From positions 62,001-126,000 of the forward strand of contig JACXVB010000006.1 of assembly GCA_014763615.1 (NCBI GenBank): DNA of 64,000 nt. The letters run 5' to 3'. This document shows, one piece after another, positions 34,212 through 43,382 of this stretch. This stretch comes from Sphingobacteriales bacterium. Lineage in GTDB: Bacteria > Bacteroidota > Bacteroidia > Sphingobacteriales > Sphingobacteriaceae. Within the stretch, counting starts at the first letter, position 1, and each line of letters begins with the position of its first letter. Below the pieces are notes generated by a model. That model made no database searches, was not told the DNA's origin, and was given only the letters and a program-made list of their open reading frames with translations. A program made the position numbers and the translations under genes.

Positions 34212-35017
34212 AAATGCAAGCTGAATAAAGAAAAGAAACGTGGCATTACAGCCATGCCTAAACCTGCGTAGTTTAAAGGAAGGCTATCATGATCAGTAAC
34301 TTCTGTTCTTGGAAATTGAGTTGCAATTTTTTGATAAGTATCGGTTTTGCCTGAGATATTGCCACTCACTTTCACGGTGGTACTATTGGGTTTCAAGCCA
34401 TTTTGCTGCATCGCCAAAAGCAAATAGTAGATCACCTCATCATCATTTTGGAAATCAAAGCAATTATAAAATTGAAAAGATTTGTTTTTATAAACGATGA
34501 TTTCTAAATACGCATTTTTAAAATTGACAAAGAGTTGAGGCGCATCAATTTGTGCAAAGCCATAGTCTATTCCTTCAAAAAATGCTTGAAACTGAGGATA
34601 AACTTTAGCATCGGGAAAATGCTTCCCTATTTTATCTAAAATCAACTTAGAAAAAGCGTAAACAATAGTAATTTCTCCTCCATTCATGTAAGAAAAAAAT
34701 ACTTCATCATGCTCATCCGTCTGCAGGTATTTACTGTAAACTGAGCTATTTTTAGGATCAAATAATTCGGTTGGGATAAAAGTGAATTTCTGAGTAGGTA
34801 AACTAATCTTTGATTGAGCAAAATGAGTTCTTAATAAAGAGTTTTCTAACTCATTAAATATAACGGAAGCTTTGCTTGAAACTACTTTAACTGCTTTTTC
34901 AGCAGGAGAAATAACTGCGAAATGATGATAATTGGTTCCAATTTCTATGCATAACTCATAATCTTTGGCATTCGCCGGTTCAAAATCAGGTACGCTAAGG
35001 TGAAGTTTATCATTCAT
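34202..35017 (-). CDS. DUF3822 family protein
   Basis: A 271-residue protein from ATG 35017 (a TTG at 35026 lies in the -7 element). The sequence (CIEIGTNYHHFAVISP, FFSYMNGGEITIVYAFSKLIL, PQLFVNFKNAYLEIIVYKNKSFQFYNCFDF) matches the Bacteroidota family DUF3822, which I recall as an actin-like ATPase-fold protein of unknown role found beside rsmD. No membrane segment or signal peptide. It leads the DUF3822-rsmD-coaD unit. Confidence 0.85.
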   Translation of the reverse strand: MNDKLHLSVPDFEPANAKDYELCIEIGTNYHHFAVISPAEKAVKVVSSKASVIFNELENSLLRTHFAQSKISLPTQKFTFIPTELFDPKNSSVYSKYLQTDEHDEVFFSYMNGGEITIVYAFSKLILDKIGKHFPDAKVYPQFQAFFEGIDYGFAQIDAPQLFVNFKNAYLEIIVYKNKSFQFYNCFDFQNDDEVIYYLLLAMQQNGLKPNSTTVKVSGNISGKTDTYQKIATQFPRTEVTDHDSLPLNYAGLGMAVMPRFFSLFSLHLCE

Positions 35018-35023
35018 GCAGAA

Positions 35024-35031
35024 CAAAAGTA
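35024..35031 (-). promoter_or_regulatory. -7 element (TACTTTTG) of the DUF3822-rsmD-coaD unit
   Basis: TACTTTTG on the minus strand ends seven bases before the ATG at 35017, implying a very short leader. No clear -33. Confidence 0.45.
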
Positions 35032-35076
35032 AAAATTTATCCGAAAGCGTTTAGATTTTTAACGAAATTTGAACGA

Positions 35077-36474
35077 ATGACCATCGCTCAAGACCTCGCT
35101 AAACTTTTTCCACATCAAGCCAATGAACAACAGGTTCAGTTATTTCAAAAACTGCAAGAGTTTATTTTGCAAAAAGACGAATCAGCCTGTTTTATTTTAA
35201 AAGGTTATGCCGGTACTGGTAAAACCACTGTAATGGGGGCACTCATCAAATTATTACCGCAATACAAAATGAAGACGGTATTGTTAGCGCCAACAGGAAG
35301 AGCAGCCAAAATTCTAAGTAATTATGCTCAAAAACAAGCTTCAACCATTCATAGAAGAATTTATAGGAAGAAATCGGCTTTATCTCCAGAAATGCACTTT
35401 AGCTTGGCTCCAAACTTGGCTAAAGACACCATTTTTATTATTGATGAAGCTTCTATGATTGCCGATGATTTAACAGATTACAGCGGAAGCAGCCTCTTAG
35501 CAGATGTGATTTCTTATGTTTATAATGATCAAAATAATAGCATCATATTTATTGGTGATACAGCCCAATTACCACCTGTTGGTGCGTCAGACAGTCCGGC
35601 TTTGCAAGCTTCGACTTTAAAAAGCCATGGTTTAAGCGTTCATCAAATGGAGTTAACTCAAGTGGTGAGACAACAGCAAGAATCTGGGATTTTATTTAAT
35701 GCAACAGGTATTAGAGAATTGATTCGTACAGAACAAGCTATTTTCCCAAAGCTTCAGTCTAAAGGTTTTAAAGACGTTTACCGGATGATGGGCGATAAAA
35801 TTATCGAAGGACTAAATTACGCCTATGACAAATATGGAATGGAAAACAGCTTAGTGATTTGTCGTTCTAACAAAAGTGCCAATATGTACAATCAGAATAT
35901 CAGAAACCAAATATTATGGAGAGAAGACGAATTGAGCGGAGGCGATTTGGTAATGGTGGTGAAAAATAATTATTTCTGGTTAGGAGAGGAGAAGGGAGGT
36001 TTTATTGCCAATGGGGATATCGGTAAAATCATCAGAGTAAAGAAAATCCAAGAACTGTATGGTTTTAGATTTGCTGAAGTTCAAATTTTATTTGAAGATA
36101 TAGATGCTGAACCTATTGATTGCCAGGTGATGTTAGATACTTTATACGTAGAAAGCTCTAATTTACCTTATGATAAACAAAAGTTACTATTTGAAGAGGT
36201 GATGAAAGATTATGAGCATATCACCAATAAAAGAGCAAGAATGGAAGCACTAAAAAGCGACCCCTTTTATAACGCCTTACAAATTAAATTTGCTTATGCA
36301 GTTACCTGCCATAAAGCACAAGGCGGGCAGTGGGATGCAGTTTTTATAGATCAAGGATATTTAACCGAAGAAATGTTGAATACGGATTTGTTGAGATGGC
36401 TTTATACAGCAAATACTAGGGCAATAAAGGAATTATTTTATGTGAATTTTAACGAAAATTTTTTCCCACGTTAA
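35077..36474 (+). CDS. RecD-like ATP-dependent DNA helicase (AAA family)
   Basis: A 465-residue superfamily 1 helicase. Walker A is LKGYAGTGKTTVMGAL near 42-57; LLAPTGRAAKIL is motif Ia, IIDEASMI is motif II (DEAS), IFIGDTAQLPPVGASDSPAL is motif III, and AVTCHKAQGGQWDAVFID near 406 is motif V. The order and the UvrD_C_2-type end resemble RecD2 and Dda helicases, but the protein lacks the long N-terminal region of RecD2, so it is a stand-alone short form. Role in repair or replication is inferred. Confidence 0.9.
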   Translation: MTIAQDLAKLFPHQANEQQVQLFQKLQEFILQKDESACFILKGYAGTGKTTVMGALIKLLPQYKMKTVLLAPTGRAAKILSNYAQKQASTIHRRIYRKKSALSPEMHFSLAPNLAKDTIFIIDEASMIADDLTDYSGSSLLADVISYVYNDQNNSIIFIGDTAQLPPVGASDSPALQASTLKSHGLSVHQMELTQVVRQQQESGILFNATGIRELIRTEQAIFPKLQSKGFKDVYRMMGDKIIEGLNYAYDKYGMENSLVICRSNKSANMYNQNIRNQILWREDELSGGDLVMVVKNNYFWLGEEKGGFIANGDIGKIIRVKKIQELYGFRFAEVQILFEDIDAEPIDCQVMLDTLYVESSNLPYDKQKLLFEEVMKDYEHITNKRARMEALKSDPFYNALQIKFAYAVTCHKAQGGQWDAVFIDQGYLTEEMLNTDLLRWLYTANTRAIKELFYVNFNENFFPR

Positions 36475-36496
36475 ATAACATGAGGTATTCAATATC

Positions 36497-36528
36497 TTTG
36501 CCCAAATAAACATTTATCCCTATTTTTG
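36497..36528 (+). promoter_or_regulatory. Promoter TTTG-N20-TATTTTTG of efp
   Basis: TTTG at 36497-36500 and TATTTTTG at 36521-36528 with a 20-base spacer; ATG follows 20 bases later. Confidence 0.75.
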
Positions 36529-36547
36529 CCCCACTAATTTTAAAATA

Positions 36548-37108
36548 ATGGCTAAAGCGAGAGATTTAAAAACTGGAAACATCATTAGATTTAATGGTGA
36601 ATTGGTAACCATAGATGAGTTAAACCATAGAACACCAGGAAAAGGAGGTGCTTTTTATACCGGTAAAATGCGTAGCATTAAAACAGGTAGAATTATAGAA
36701 TTGCGAATGGCTACAGATGAAGAAGTAGATTTAGCCAGAGTAGAAACCAATGATTACCAATATCTTTATGAAGATGGAGATTATTTTGTAGTGATGGATA
36801 ACAATACTTACGAGCAATTTAATGTTCCGAAAACTTTGTTTGGAGATTCTGCTCGTTTCTTAAAAGAAGGAATGAATGTGATTATCTCTATGGAGAGTGA
36901 TGAACCTATTATGGCAAAAGCCCCAAATAACGTAGAATTAGAGATTGTTTATACCGAGCCTGCCGTTAAAGGAGACACTTCTACCAACGCGTTGAAAAAC
37001 GCAACTGTAGAAACTGGAATAGAGATTAAAGTTCCTTTGTTTGTGAACCAAGGAGATAAAGTACGTGTAGATACCGCTACTGGAGCTTATATAGAAAGAG
37101 TGAAATAA
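36548..37108 (+). CDS. efp: Elongation factor P
   Basis: A 186-residue translation factor that relieves ribosome stalling at polyproline stretches. It has the three beta domains of EF-P, opening AKARDLKTGNIIRFNGELVTIDEL; the tip loop HRTPGKGGAFYTGKMRSI carries the lysine (in PGKGG) that is modified in many bacteria. The C-terminal GDKVRVDTATGAYIERVK is typical. No EpmA/EpmB genes are visible here, so its modification type is unknown. Confidence 0.97.
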   Translation: MAKARDLKTGNIIRFNGELVTIDELNHRTPGKGGAFYTGKMRSIKTGRIIELRMATDEEVDLARVETNDYQYLYEDGDYFVVMDNNTYEQFNVPKTLFGDSARFLKEGMNVIISMESDEPIMAKAPNNVELEIVYTEPAVKGDTSTNALKNATVETGIEIKVPLFVNQGDKVRVDTATGAYIERVK

Positions 37109-37129
37109 CGGTAATAAGTAAATAGGAAA

Positions 37130-37160
37130 AAAGGTTCTATCCGGTAAAGATAGAACCTTT
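37130..37160 (-). terminator. Terminator of the heavy-metal efflux cluster (may also serve efp)
   Basis: An 11-12-bp stem (AAAGGTTCTATC with GATAGAACCTTT) followed by T6 on the minus strand, 38 bases past the DUF3347 gene. On the plus strand the T run is poor, so termination of efp is probably weaker. Confidence 0.8.
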
Positions 37161-37197
37161 CATTAGGGTATTATTATTTACAAACAAGAAAAGCTCT

Positions 37198-37734
37198 TTA
37201 TTTAATTTCCTCTTCTACACTCCCACAAGTACTCATTTTCTGGCCATAATAAGGATTCTGAATTTCGGCTTCATTGGCTAACCAAAAACCACCTTTTCCA
37301 TCATTAGCCATAGGGCAAAATTGTTTATAAATTACCCCAGAAGTTATTTTTTCATTTTTAAAATGAGTAGCTAAAATATTGCTCAATTCGTCTAAATGAG
37401 CTCTTTTAACAGTTAAATCTGGAGCTTCTACCATTTGTTTCGCTATTGGTAATACATCATTAAGCTGACTATTTTCAATTGCATTATATAACATTTTCGC
37501 AGAGGTATTGGCTTCTTCAGCATGATCATTCACTAATGCCGTTTTTAAGCTGATGTATTGAGTATAAATCTCATTGAGTTTCGCGTTCTCAAATTTTGGT
37601 GATGTTGAATTCAGCTCTGTCTGCTTGTTATTGCTTTGCGCATCAGCAGTTTTATTGGTGTTATTGCTGCATGCAAAAAAACTTAATGTTGCGATAAGGG
37701 CGAAGCCCGATAATTGTTTTCTTATATTCATCAT
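37198..37734 (-). CDS. DUF3347 lipoprotein of the metal efflux cluster
   Basis: A 178-residue protein starting at ATG 37734 or the next codon. SFFACSNN is a lipobox, so it is a lipoprotein. The remaining sequence matches DUF3347: a helical first part (NEIYTQYISLKTALVNDHAEEANTSAKMLYNAIE) and the C-terminal signature CPMANDGKGGFWLANEAEIQNPYYGQKMSTCG, in which the Cys, Met and His-poor end could bind copper. DUF3347 is usually found with Cus-type exporters; it is the last gene of the cluster here. Confidence 0.85.
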   Translation of the reverse strand: MMNIRKQLSGFALIATLSFFACSNNTNKTADAQSNNKQTELNSTSPKFENAKLNEIYTQYISLKTALVNDHAEEANTSAKMLYNAIENSQLNDVLPIAKQMVEAPDLTVKRAHLDELSNILATHFKNEKITSGVIYKQFCPMANDGKGGFWLANEAEIQNPYYGQKMSTCGSVEEEIK

Positions 37735-37786
37735 TGCTGTTTTAATTTATTAATTCTAAAATTGTTATTGTCTAATTTTCTTGAAA

Positions 37787-38983
37787 TTACATGTTCATGC
37801 CAGCCATAGAGTCACTTCCTTTTTTTAAAGTGTATTCGCTGGATAAGAGATAAGCTCCGCTAATCACTACTTCATCTCCGTTTTTAATGCCTCCTTCAAT
37901 GACTACGGATTGATCATTTTCTCCTCCAAGTTTTACCATTCGCATTTCATAATGCCCTTTTTTGGTTTTTACCCAAACCATAGCTCCGTTTTCTTCTCTC
38001 AAAACTGCATTTGTAGGAATTGTAATTACACTTTGATATTTTTGATCATCGAGACTTACACTGGCTTGCATTCCAGGCTGAAATTTAAATGATGGATTAG
38101 AGATTGTGGCTCTCACCTTTAAAATCTGGCTCTCGCCAGCGTATTGAGGATTTATAAAATCTATTCTAGTTTTTAAAGGTTCGTTTTCAAAACCATTTAC
38201 TTTCACTAAAATGTTTTTTCCTACACTTACTTCATCTGTTTCTGATGGATAAATATCTGCTTCTAACCAAAGTTGATCTAGATTTTCAATTTTAAGAATA
38301 GGCGTTCCTTCCATTACATACTGCCCTTCAGAGATATTGATTTCAGAAATTAATCCGCTTTGCGGTGCGTAAACTGTTAGATAGGCTTCATTAAATTTAC
38401 CTTTTTTTAAGGCTTTAATTTGTGGATTACTTAAGCCGTATAACATCAATTTTTGAGCGGCTGACTTTGTTAATTTCTGATAGATTAAATCTTGAGGGAA
38501 TGCCTCACTTTGCTTTAAATTGAGCAGATAATCTTTTTCTAAGGATAAAAGTTCTTCACTATAAACCCGATAAAGTGCTTGTCCTTTTAACACTTTTACG
38601 CCTGTTTCTTTAAAATATAATTGATCTATTCTCCCTGGGAACTTACTAGAAATTACAGCGGTTTTTTCAGCATCAAAACTTAAAGTAGCATTTACCCATT
38701 GCTGATTTTTAAAGTTACCATTACCTACTTTCATGGTTTTGATATTTCCTAGTAAAACTTGCTCATCACTTAAATCTAAACCCGTATTTTTTTGTTGAGT
38801 TTTTACAGGAACCAATTCCATATTGCAAATGGGGCAATTACCCGGTTTGTCCTCAATAATCTGTGGATGCATGGGGCAAGTATATTTTACTGTAGTTTGT
38901 GCTTTTTTTGATGATTTCTGTTGCTGACAAGCTGTACTCATCATCATTAATGTAAAAAAAGCGATTTGAATTAATCTTTTCAT
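37787..38983 (-). CDS. CusB-like metal efflux adaptor with N-terminal metal-binding domain (copy 1)
   Basis: A 398-residue periplasmic adaptor lipoprotein (MMMSTACQQQ lipobox). Residues about 33-60 form a heavy-metal-binding domain with YTCPMHPQIIEDKPGNCPIC then NMELVP, whose Cys, His and Met residues could bind Cu+ or Ag+. A CusB-type adaptor follows with lipoyl halves (GRIDQLYFKETGVKVLKGQALYRVY), an alpha hairpin and barrel domains, ending KKGSDSMAGMNM, a Met-rich tail. It follows copy 2 with a one-base gap. Partner of the CusA-like pump. Confidence 0.9.
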   Translation of the reverse strand: MKRLIQIAFFTLMMMSTACQQQKSSKKAQTTVKYTCPMHPQIIEDKPGNCPICNMELVPVKTQQKNTGLDLSDEQVLLGNIKTMKVGNGNFKNQQWVNATLSFDAEKTAVISSKFPGRIDQLYFKETGVKVLKGQALYRVYSEELLSLEKDYLLNLKQSEAFPQDLIYQKLTKSAAQKLMLYGLSNPQIKALKKGKFNEAYLTVYAPQSGLISEINISEGQYVMEGTPILKIENLDQLWLEADIYPSETDEVSVGKNILVKVNGFENEPLKTRIDFINPQYAGESQILKVRATISNPSFKFQPGMQASVSLDDQKYQSVITIPTNAVLREENGAMVWVKTKKGHYEMRMVKLGGENDQSVVIEGGIKNGDEVVISGAYLLSSEYTLKKGSDSMAGMNM

Positions 38984-38984
38984 T

Positions 38985-40223
38985 TTATTGTTGAGTTTGA
39001 ATAAAACTTTCAGAATCCATTAAATAAGCAGCAGTAGCGGCAATTTCATCATTCGATTTGAGTCCAGATTTTACTTGGATAAAATCACCTGATTTTGCTC
39101 CGATTATAATTTCCATAGCCATTAAAACTTGATTTTTTTTGAGAAAAACAATCGTTTTATTTCCCATTTGATAGCTAGCTTCGGCCGGAATCCATAAACC
39201 ACTTTGTGGTTTTGTAATTGCTTTTGCTTTAATCAAATCACCAACTTTAAACTTTTGTTGGGCATTATCAAGCGTTATTCTCACCAATCCATAAGGTTGT
39301 TGTGGCGAGAAATAAGGCTGTATCAAGCTTATTTTTGAAGAAACAGTATCTTTTCTATGGATGATTTGAATGGCTTGATTTTCCCTTAATTGTTTCAATT
39401 GGCTATTATCGGCGTAAGCCAAGACCCAAACTTTTTGATGATTAAAGACTTTAAAAAGCACATCGCCAGTTTTGATATAATCTCCTTCTAAAAACGAAAT
39501 GGCTTTTTGCTTGCTTTCCGTTCCATCCAGGCCTCTATTTGAAATAGATTTTTCTATTTCTGGATCAATCACATAGCCTGAATAGTTGCTGTAAACAGGG
39601 ATTTTATAATTTACCGTACCCGATTTAAGAATTTGATTGATCCCCGAATCTGTCATCCCTAAAAGCCTTAATCGCGTTTTGGCTAATTGTAAAAGATGAT
39701 CATCTTGCTGAGTTTTGACATACAACAATTCTTGCTGAGCAGCGGCTAAATCCGGACTGTAAATTTCCATCAACTTTTGGCCTTTAGTTACTTTTTGGAA
39801 GTTGTATTTCACAAAAAGTCTTTCAATTCTTCCGCTAAATTGAGCTGATTGTGTGTTTATTCTTTCAGTATCATAACTTATTTTTCCATCCATTAAAATT
39901 GTATCCATTATGCTAAGTTCTTGAGGATGAATAGTATTGATGTTGGAGATGACTGTTTTGTTGGTAGGTTGAATTAAATCAGTTAAAGCAGCATCCACTT
40001 GTAAATGAATACTTTTATGCTGCAAAGGCACTAAATTCATTCCACAAATAGGACAGGTGCCGGGATGGTCTTCAATAACCTGAGGGTGCATAGAACAAGT
40101 GTATTGAATGTGTTCTTGCTGAGTACTTTTTTTATCAGCGTTTGAATGGCAAGCCGTCATCAATGAAGCAAAAAGTAAAAAGCAAAAAGCAAAAGGCAGG
40201 TTATCTTTCCACATTTTTTCCAT
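38985..40223 (-). CDS. CusB-like metal efflux adaptor with N-terminal metal-binding domain (copy 2)
   Basis: A 412-residue adaptor; ATG 40223 is chosen, though ATG 40214 is also possible and a TTG at 40232 is not favoured. SLMTACHS is the lipobox. YTCSMHPQVIEDHPGTCPIC then GMNLVPL is the metal-binding domain, similar to copy 1, and the CusB fold follows (GRIERLFVKYNFQKVTKGQKLMEIY). The two copies differ widely in sequence, so the duplication is old. It overlaps the end of the tolC gene by 23 bases. Two adaptors may form a heteromeric ring. Confidence 0.88.
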   Translation of the reverse strand: MEKMWKDNLPFAFCFLLFASLMTACHSNADKKSTQQEHIQYTCSMHPQVIEDHPGTCPICGMNLVPLQHKSIHLQVDAALTDLIQPTNKTVISNINTIHPQELSIMDTILMDGKISYDTERINTQSAQFSGRIERLFVKYNFQKVTKGQKLMEIYSPDLAAAQQELLYVKTQQDDHLLQLAKTRLRLLGMTDSGINQILKSGTVNYKIPVYSNYSGYVIDPEIEKSISNRGLDGTESKQKAISFLEGDYIKTGDVLFKVFNHQKVWVLAYADNSQLKQLRENQAIQIIHRKDTVSSKISLIQPYFSPQQPYGLVRITLDNAQQKFKVGDLIKAKAITKPQSGLWIPAEASYQMGNKTIVFLKKNQVLMAMEIIIGAKSGDFIQVKSGLKSNDEIAATAAYLMDSESFIQTQQ

Positions 40224-41451
40224 AATCAGCAAGTGTTTGATAATAGTTATTTAATAATTCTAGGTAAGCCAGCTCGCCATCATTCAAATCTTTCCAAGCA
40301 TCTAAAACCGTTTTTAAATCAGCCTTATTCTCCTGATAATTGAGCAAATTGGCTTCATAACTTTTTTGCAGAGCGGGTATAATGTTTTTTTGATAAACAG
40401 CTCTTTCGGTTTTTAAATTTCCTAAGCGTTCTTCTTGAGTTTTAATCAATCCGATATTATTATTAATGAAGCTTTGTTTTTCTTGAAGTATTGCATCTTG
40501 CTCAAAAGCATTCACTTTTAATTTAGATTGATAAGATTTAGCAGCCCATGGAGCGAAAGGAATACTAATCCCTGCTATTAAACTAAATTGGTTAGGCATA
40601 GATGTGTTATATGTTATCATGTGATTAAACTGAATGTTAAATTCTGGTTTTGCGGTTGAAGCAATCAGTTTATTTTCTAGCGATAAACTTGTGATTTTTG
40701 CATCATACTGCTTTGCTATACTTCTATTCTGGCTCACTGCTAACTCGCTTTCAGTTTTAAAAATTGCCGACTCATCGAATGTAGAATCTAGCTCCAGTAC
40801 ACTTTGCTGCGGTTTATTCATCAAGGTGTTCAATTTGATTTTCCCTACATTGATATTTGATTTCGTATTGCTTATCTTATTCGCTAACTGATAAATTTTA
40901 GCATCCATTTGATAGATTTGGGCTAAATCTGCTTGATTATAAGTGTATCTGATTTCTGCTAGTTTTTTAAGATTTTGAAGGATAACTAAGTTTTGCCTGT
41001 CATAATTTAATTCCTGATTTAAAACCAAAACATCTAAATAAACAGAACGGGCGATGGCTCTTAACTGATTGAAGTTTTCTGCTCTGCTTTGTAACGTTAC
41101 CGCCGCTTGCGCACTCAAAAATTCTTTTTGAGCTTTGAGGTTACTCGCATTCGGGATTTTTTGTTCTGCGGTAAACATCAAGGATCCATCTTGTTGGCTA
41201 CCTGGTCTTGAAAAGTTATTGTAGGGAGTCATGAAAGTACCTAAACCTACATTTGGAGCCATCCATGCGGATGCACCCTCAATCTTCGCATTTTCACTTT
41301 TTACCTGTTCATCAAATACTTTTAATTCAGGATTATCTCTTTTAATCACTTGAATTAAACTGTCTAAACTGAGCTTTTCTTGAGCTTCAGCTTTTGATAG
41401 CGATAAAGCTATCAGCGTAAGCATAACTATTATTCTCTTAATGTTTAACAT
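40201..41451 (-). CDS. TolC-family outer-membrane protein of the metal efflux cluster
   Basis: A 416-residue outer-membrane factor (CusC-like role). ATG 41451 gives a good signal peptide (MLNIKRIIVMLTLIALSLSKAEAQ, shown here across its cleavage site); an ATG at 41472 would add seven residues. The mature part is largely long helices (LVILQNLKKLAEIRYTYNQADLAQIYQMDAKI; TERAVYQKNIIPALQKSYEANLLNYQE). It overlaps the cusA C-terminal ORF by 14 bases and copy 2 of the adaptor by 23, so the cluster is tightly coupled. Confidence 0.88.
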   Translation of the reverse strand: MLNIKRIIVMLTLIALSLSKAEAQEKLSLDSLIQVIKRDNPELKVFDEQVKSENAKIEGASAWMAPNVGLGTFMTPYNNFSRPGSQQDGSLMFTAEQKIPNASNLKAQKEFLSAQAAVTLQSRAENFNQLRAIARSVYLDVLVLNQELNYDRQNLVILQNLKKLAEIRYTYNQADLAQIYQMDAKIYQLANKISNTKSNINVGKIKLNTLMNKPQQSVLELDSTFDESAIFKTESELAVSQNRSIAKQYDAKITSLSLENKLIASTAKPEFNIQFNHMITYNTSMPNQFSLIAGISIPFAPWAAKSYQSKLKVNAFEQDAILQEKQSFINNNIGLIKTQEERLGNLKTERAVYQKNIIPALQKSYEANLLNYQENKADLKTVLDAWKDLNDGELAYLELLNNYYQTLADYGKNVER

Positions 41452-43381
41452 CGAGTACCTCCAGCTTTCCATATTTTTTTAATTCATATTCTTTACTCAT
41501 CAGAAATATTAATGGGGTAACCAATAAAATGTGAGTAGAAGAGGTTAATACACCGCCTATCATCGGTAAAACAATGGGCAACATCACATCGCTACCTACG
41601 CCATTACTCCATAAAACCGGCACTAAGCCAAATAAAGCCACACAAACCGTCATGATTTTTGGTCTGAGTCTTTTTGCAGCTCCCATAATCACATAGTTTT
41701 TAAGGTCTTCTTTGGTGATGGTATCACTGGAGTTCCCTTTTTCTTTGATGAGTTGTTGCATGGCATCATTTAAATAAATTACCATGACTACTCCAGTTTC
41801 TACTGCAATTCCGAAAAGTGCGATAAAACCTACCGCTACAGCAATAGATAAGTTAACTCCGTAAAAATAAACCATGTAAGCTCCGCCAATGAGCGCAAAA
41901 GGAATGGTAATTAAGCTCAGAAACGCTTCCCTCGCCGATTTGAATGCTAGATAAAGTGCTAAAAAGATGATAATTAATACCACAGGTAAAATCAATAAAA
42001 GAGTTTTCTCACCTCTCATCAGGTTCTCATATTGTCCGCTCCATTCTAAAAAATAACCTTTTGGTAGCTTGATTTCTCCATTCAACCTACTCATAGCTTC
42101 GTTTACAGTACTTCCTAAATCACGATCTCTTACATTAAACATCACTGCACCACGGAGAATGGCATTTTCTGAGGTAATCATCGGAGGGCCATCCTTAAAA
42201 TGAAAATCAACTACAGAGGATAAAGGAATAATTCCCGCGTCTTTGGTATTAATTGGAATACGTTTTAGTTTCTCTATGCTGTTTCTATAATCTTGAGCTA
42301 ATCTCACAGCAATACCGAAACGTCTTCTGCCTTCAATGGTGTTTGTGAAGTCGATACCGCCAATAGCAGCTTCTACAGTAGCATTCACTTCATCCACGGT
42401 TAAACCGTATCTGGATAATTCATCTCTTTTAATATCCATATCTAGGTATTTACCTCCAGTTACGGGTTCAACATATAAATCTTTTACTCCTGCAATTCCT
42501 TCCAATCGGGCTTTTATTTGGTCCTCAACTTTAGCAATTTCATCTAAATTCTGCCCAAATACTTTTACCCCAACATCCGTTCTGATGCCCGTAGAAAGCA
42601 TATTAATACGATTAATAATGGGCTGTGTCCATCCGTTTACTACTCCAGGTATTTGTAATTTGGCATCTAACTCGGCTATGATTTTCTTCTTCGTCATGCC
42701 CGGGCGCCATTGGTCTTTGGGTTTTAGCATAATGATGGTTTCTACCATGCTTAAAGGCGAGTTATCAGTAGCAGTATTTGCTCTTCCTGCCTTACCTAAA
42801 ACTTTTTCAACCTCTGGTGTTGCCTTGATGATTTTATCCTGAACCTGAAGAATCCTTTTGATTTCTGAGTTGGAAACATCGGGGAGGGTTACGGGCATAA
42901 AAAGTATTGACTGCTCATCCAAAGGCGGCATAAACTCTTTTCCTAAACTCATTAATAATGGAATACTGATCATTAAAGCAATCAGATTTACTGCTAAAGT
43001 TGTTTTCCTGAATTTTAAACAAGCTTTGATAGCAGGTTCATAAATACGTTCAAGAAATCTGTTGATAGGGTTGTGATCATCTGATCTAAAACGTCCTTTC
43101 ATAAAAAAGGAAATCATCACTGGAGCTAAAGTCACCACTAAAAAGGCATCCACCAAAAGAATAAAAGTTTTGGTGTAAGCTAGCGGATGAAAGAGTTTAC
43201 CTTCTTGTCCGGTTAATAAAAACACAGGCAGAAAGGAGGTAATGATAATAATGGTTGAATAAAATACGCCTCTAGAAACTTGTTTGCAGGCTCTTTCTAT
43301 GATGGCTATGCGTTCCTTTTCGTCTAATTTTACATAATCAGCATCGGAACTTCTTCTAAATAGTTTTTTAAGTCTTTTCAT
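41438..43381 (-). CDS. CusA-like heavy-metal RND pump, C-terminal part (split gene)
   Basis: A 647-residue ORF covering the region after helix 4 of a CusA/CzcA-type pump: a basic start (MKRLKKLFRRSSDADYVKLDEK), helices 5-6 (FFYST..ITSFLPVFLLTGQEGKLFHPLAYTKT in outline), the second periplasmic domain and helices 7-12. It contains RINMLSTGIRTDVGVKVFG and DGPPMITSENA, regions in which CusA has methionines for Cu/Ag. The N-terminal part is the preceding ORF, whose stop lies one base upstream of this ATG. Deleting one A from the A8 run at 43395-43402 would join the two frames into one protein of about 1080 residues, a normal CusA length. Confidence 0.88.
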   Translation of the reverse strand: MKRLKKLFRRSSDADYVKLDEKERIAIIERACKQVSRGVFYSTIIIITSFLPVFLLTGQEGKLFHPLAYTKTFILLVDAFLVVTLAPVMISFFMKGRFRSDDHNPINRFLERIYEPAIKACLKFRKTTLAVNLIALMISIPLLMSLGKEFMPPLDEQSILFMPVTLPDVSNSEIKRILQVQDKIIKATPEVEKVLGKAGRANTATDNSPLSMVETIIMLKPKDQWRPGMTKKKIIAELDAKLQIPGVVNGWTQPIINRINMLSTGIRTDVGVKVFGQNLDEIAKVEDQIKARLEGIAGVKDLYVEPVTGGKYLDMDIKRDELSRYGLTVDEVNATVEAAIGGIDFTNTIEGRRRFGIAVRLAQDYRNSIEKLKRIPINTKDAGIIPLSSVVDFHFKDGPPMITSENAILRGAVMFNVRDRDLGSTVNEAMSRLNGEIKLPKGYFLEWSGQYENLMRGEKTLLLILPVVLIIIFLALYLAFKSAREAFLSLITIPFALIGGAYMVYFYGVNLSIAVAVGFIALFGIAVETGVVMVIYLNDAMQQLIKEKGNSSDTITKEDLKNYVIMGAAKRLRPKIMTVCVALFGLVPVLWSNGVGSDVMLPIVLPMIGGVLTSSTHILLVTPLIFLMSKEYELKKYGKLEVLDVKH

Positions 43382-43382
43382 T

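Noticed and set aside
42336-42842. Plus-strand frame of 168 codons inside the cusA C-terminal part
   Set aside because: Antisense to a conserved CusA domain with clear motifs; no independent signals.
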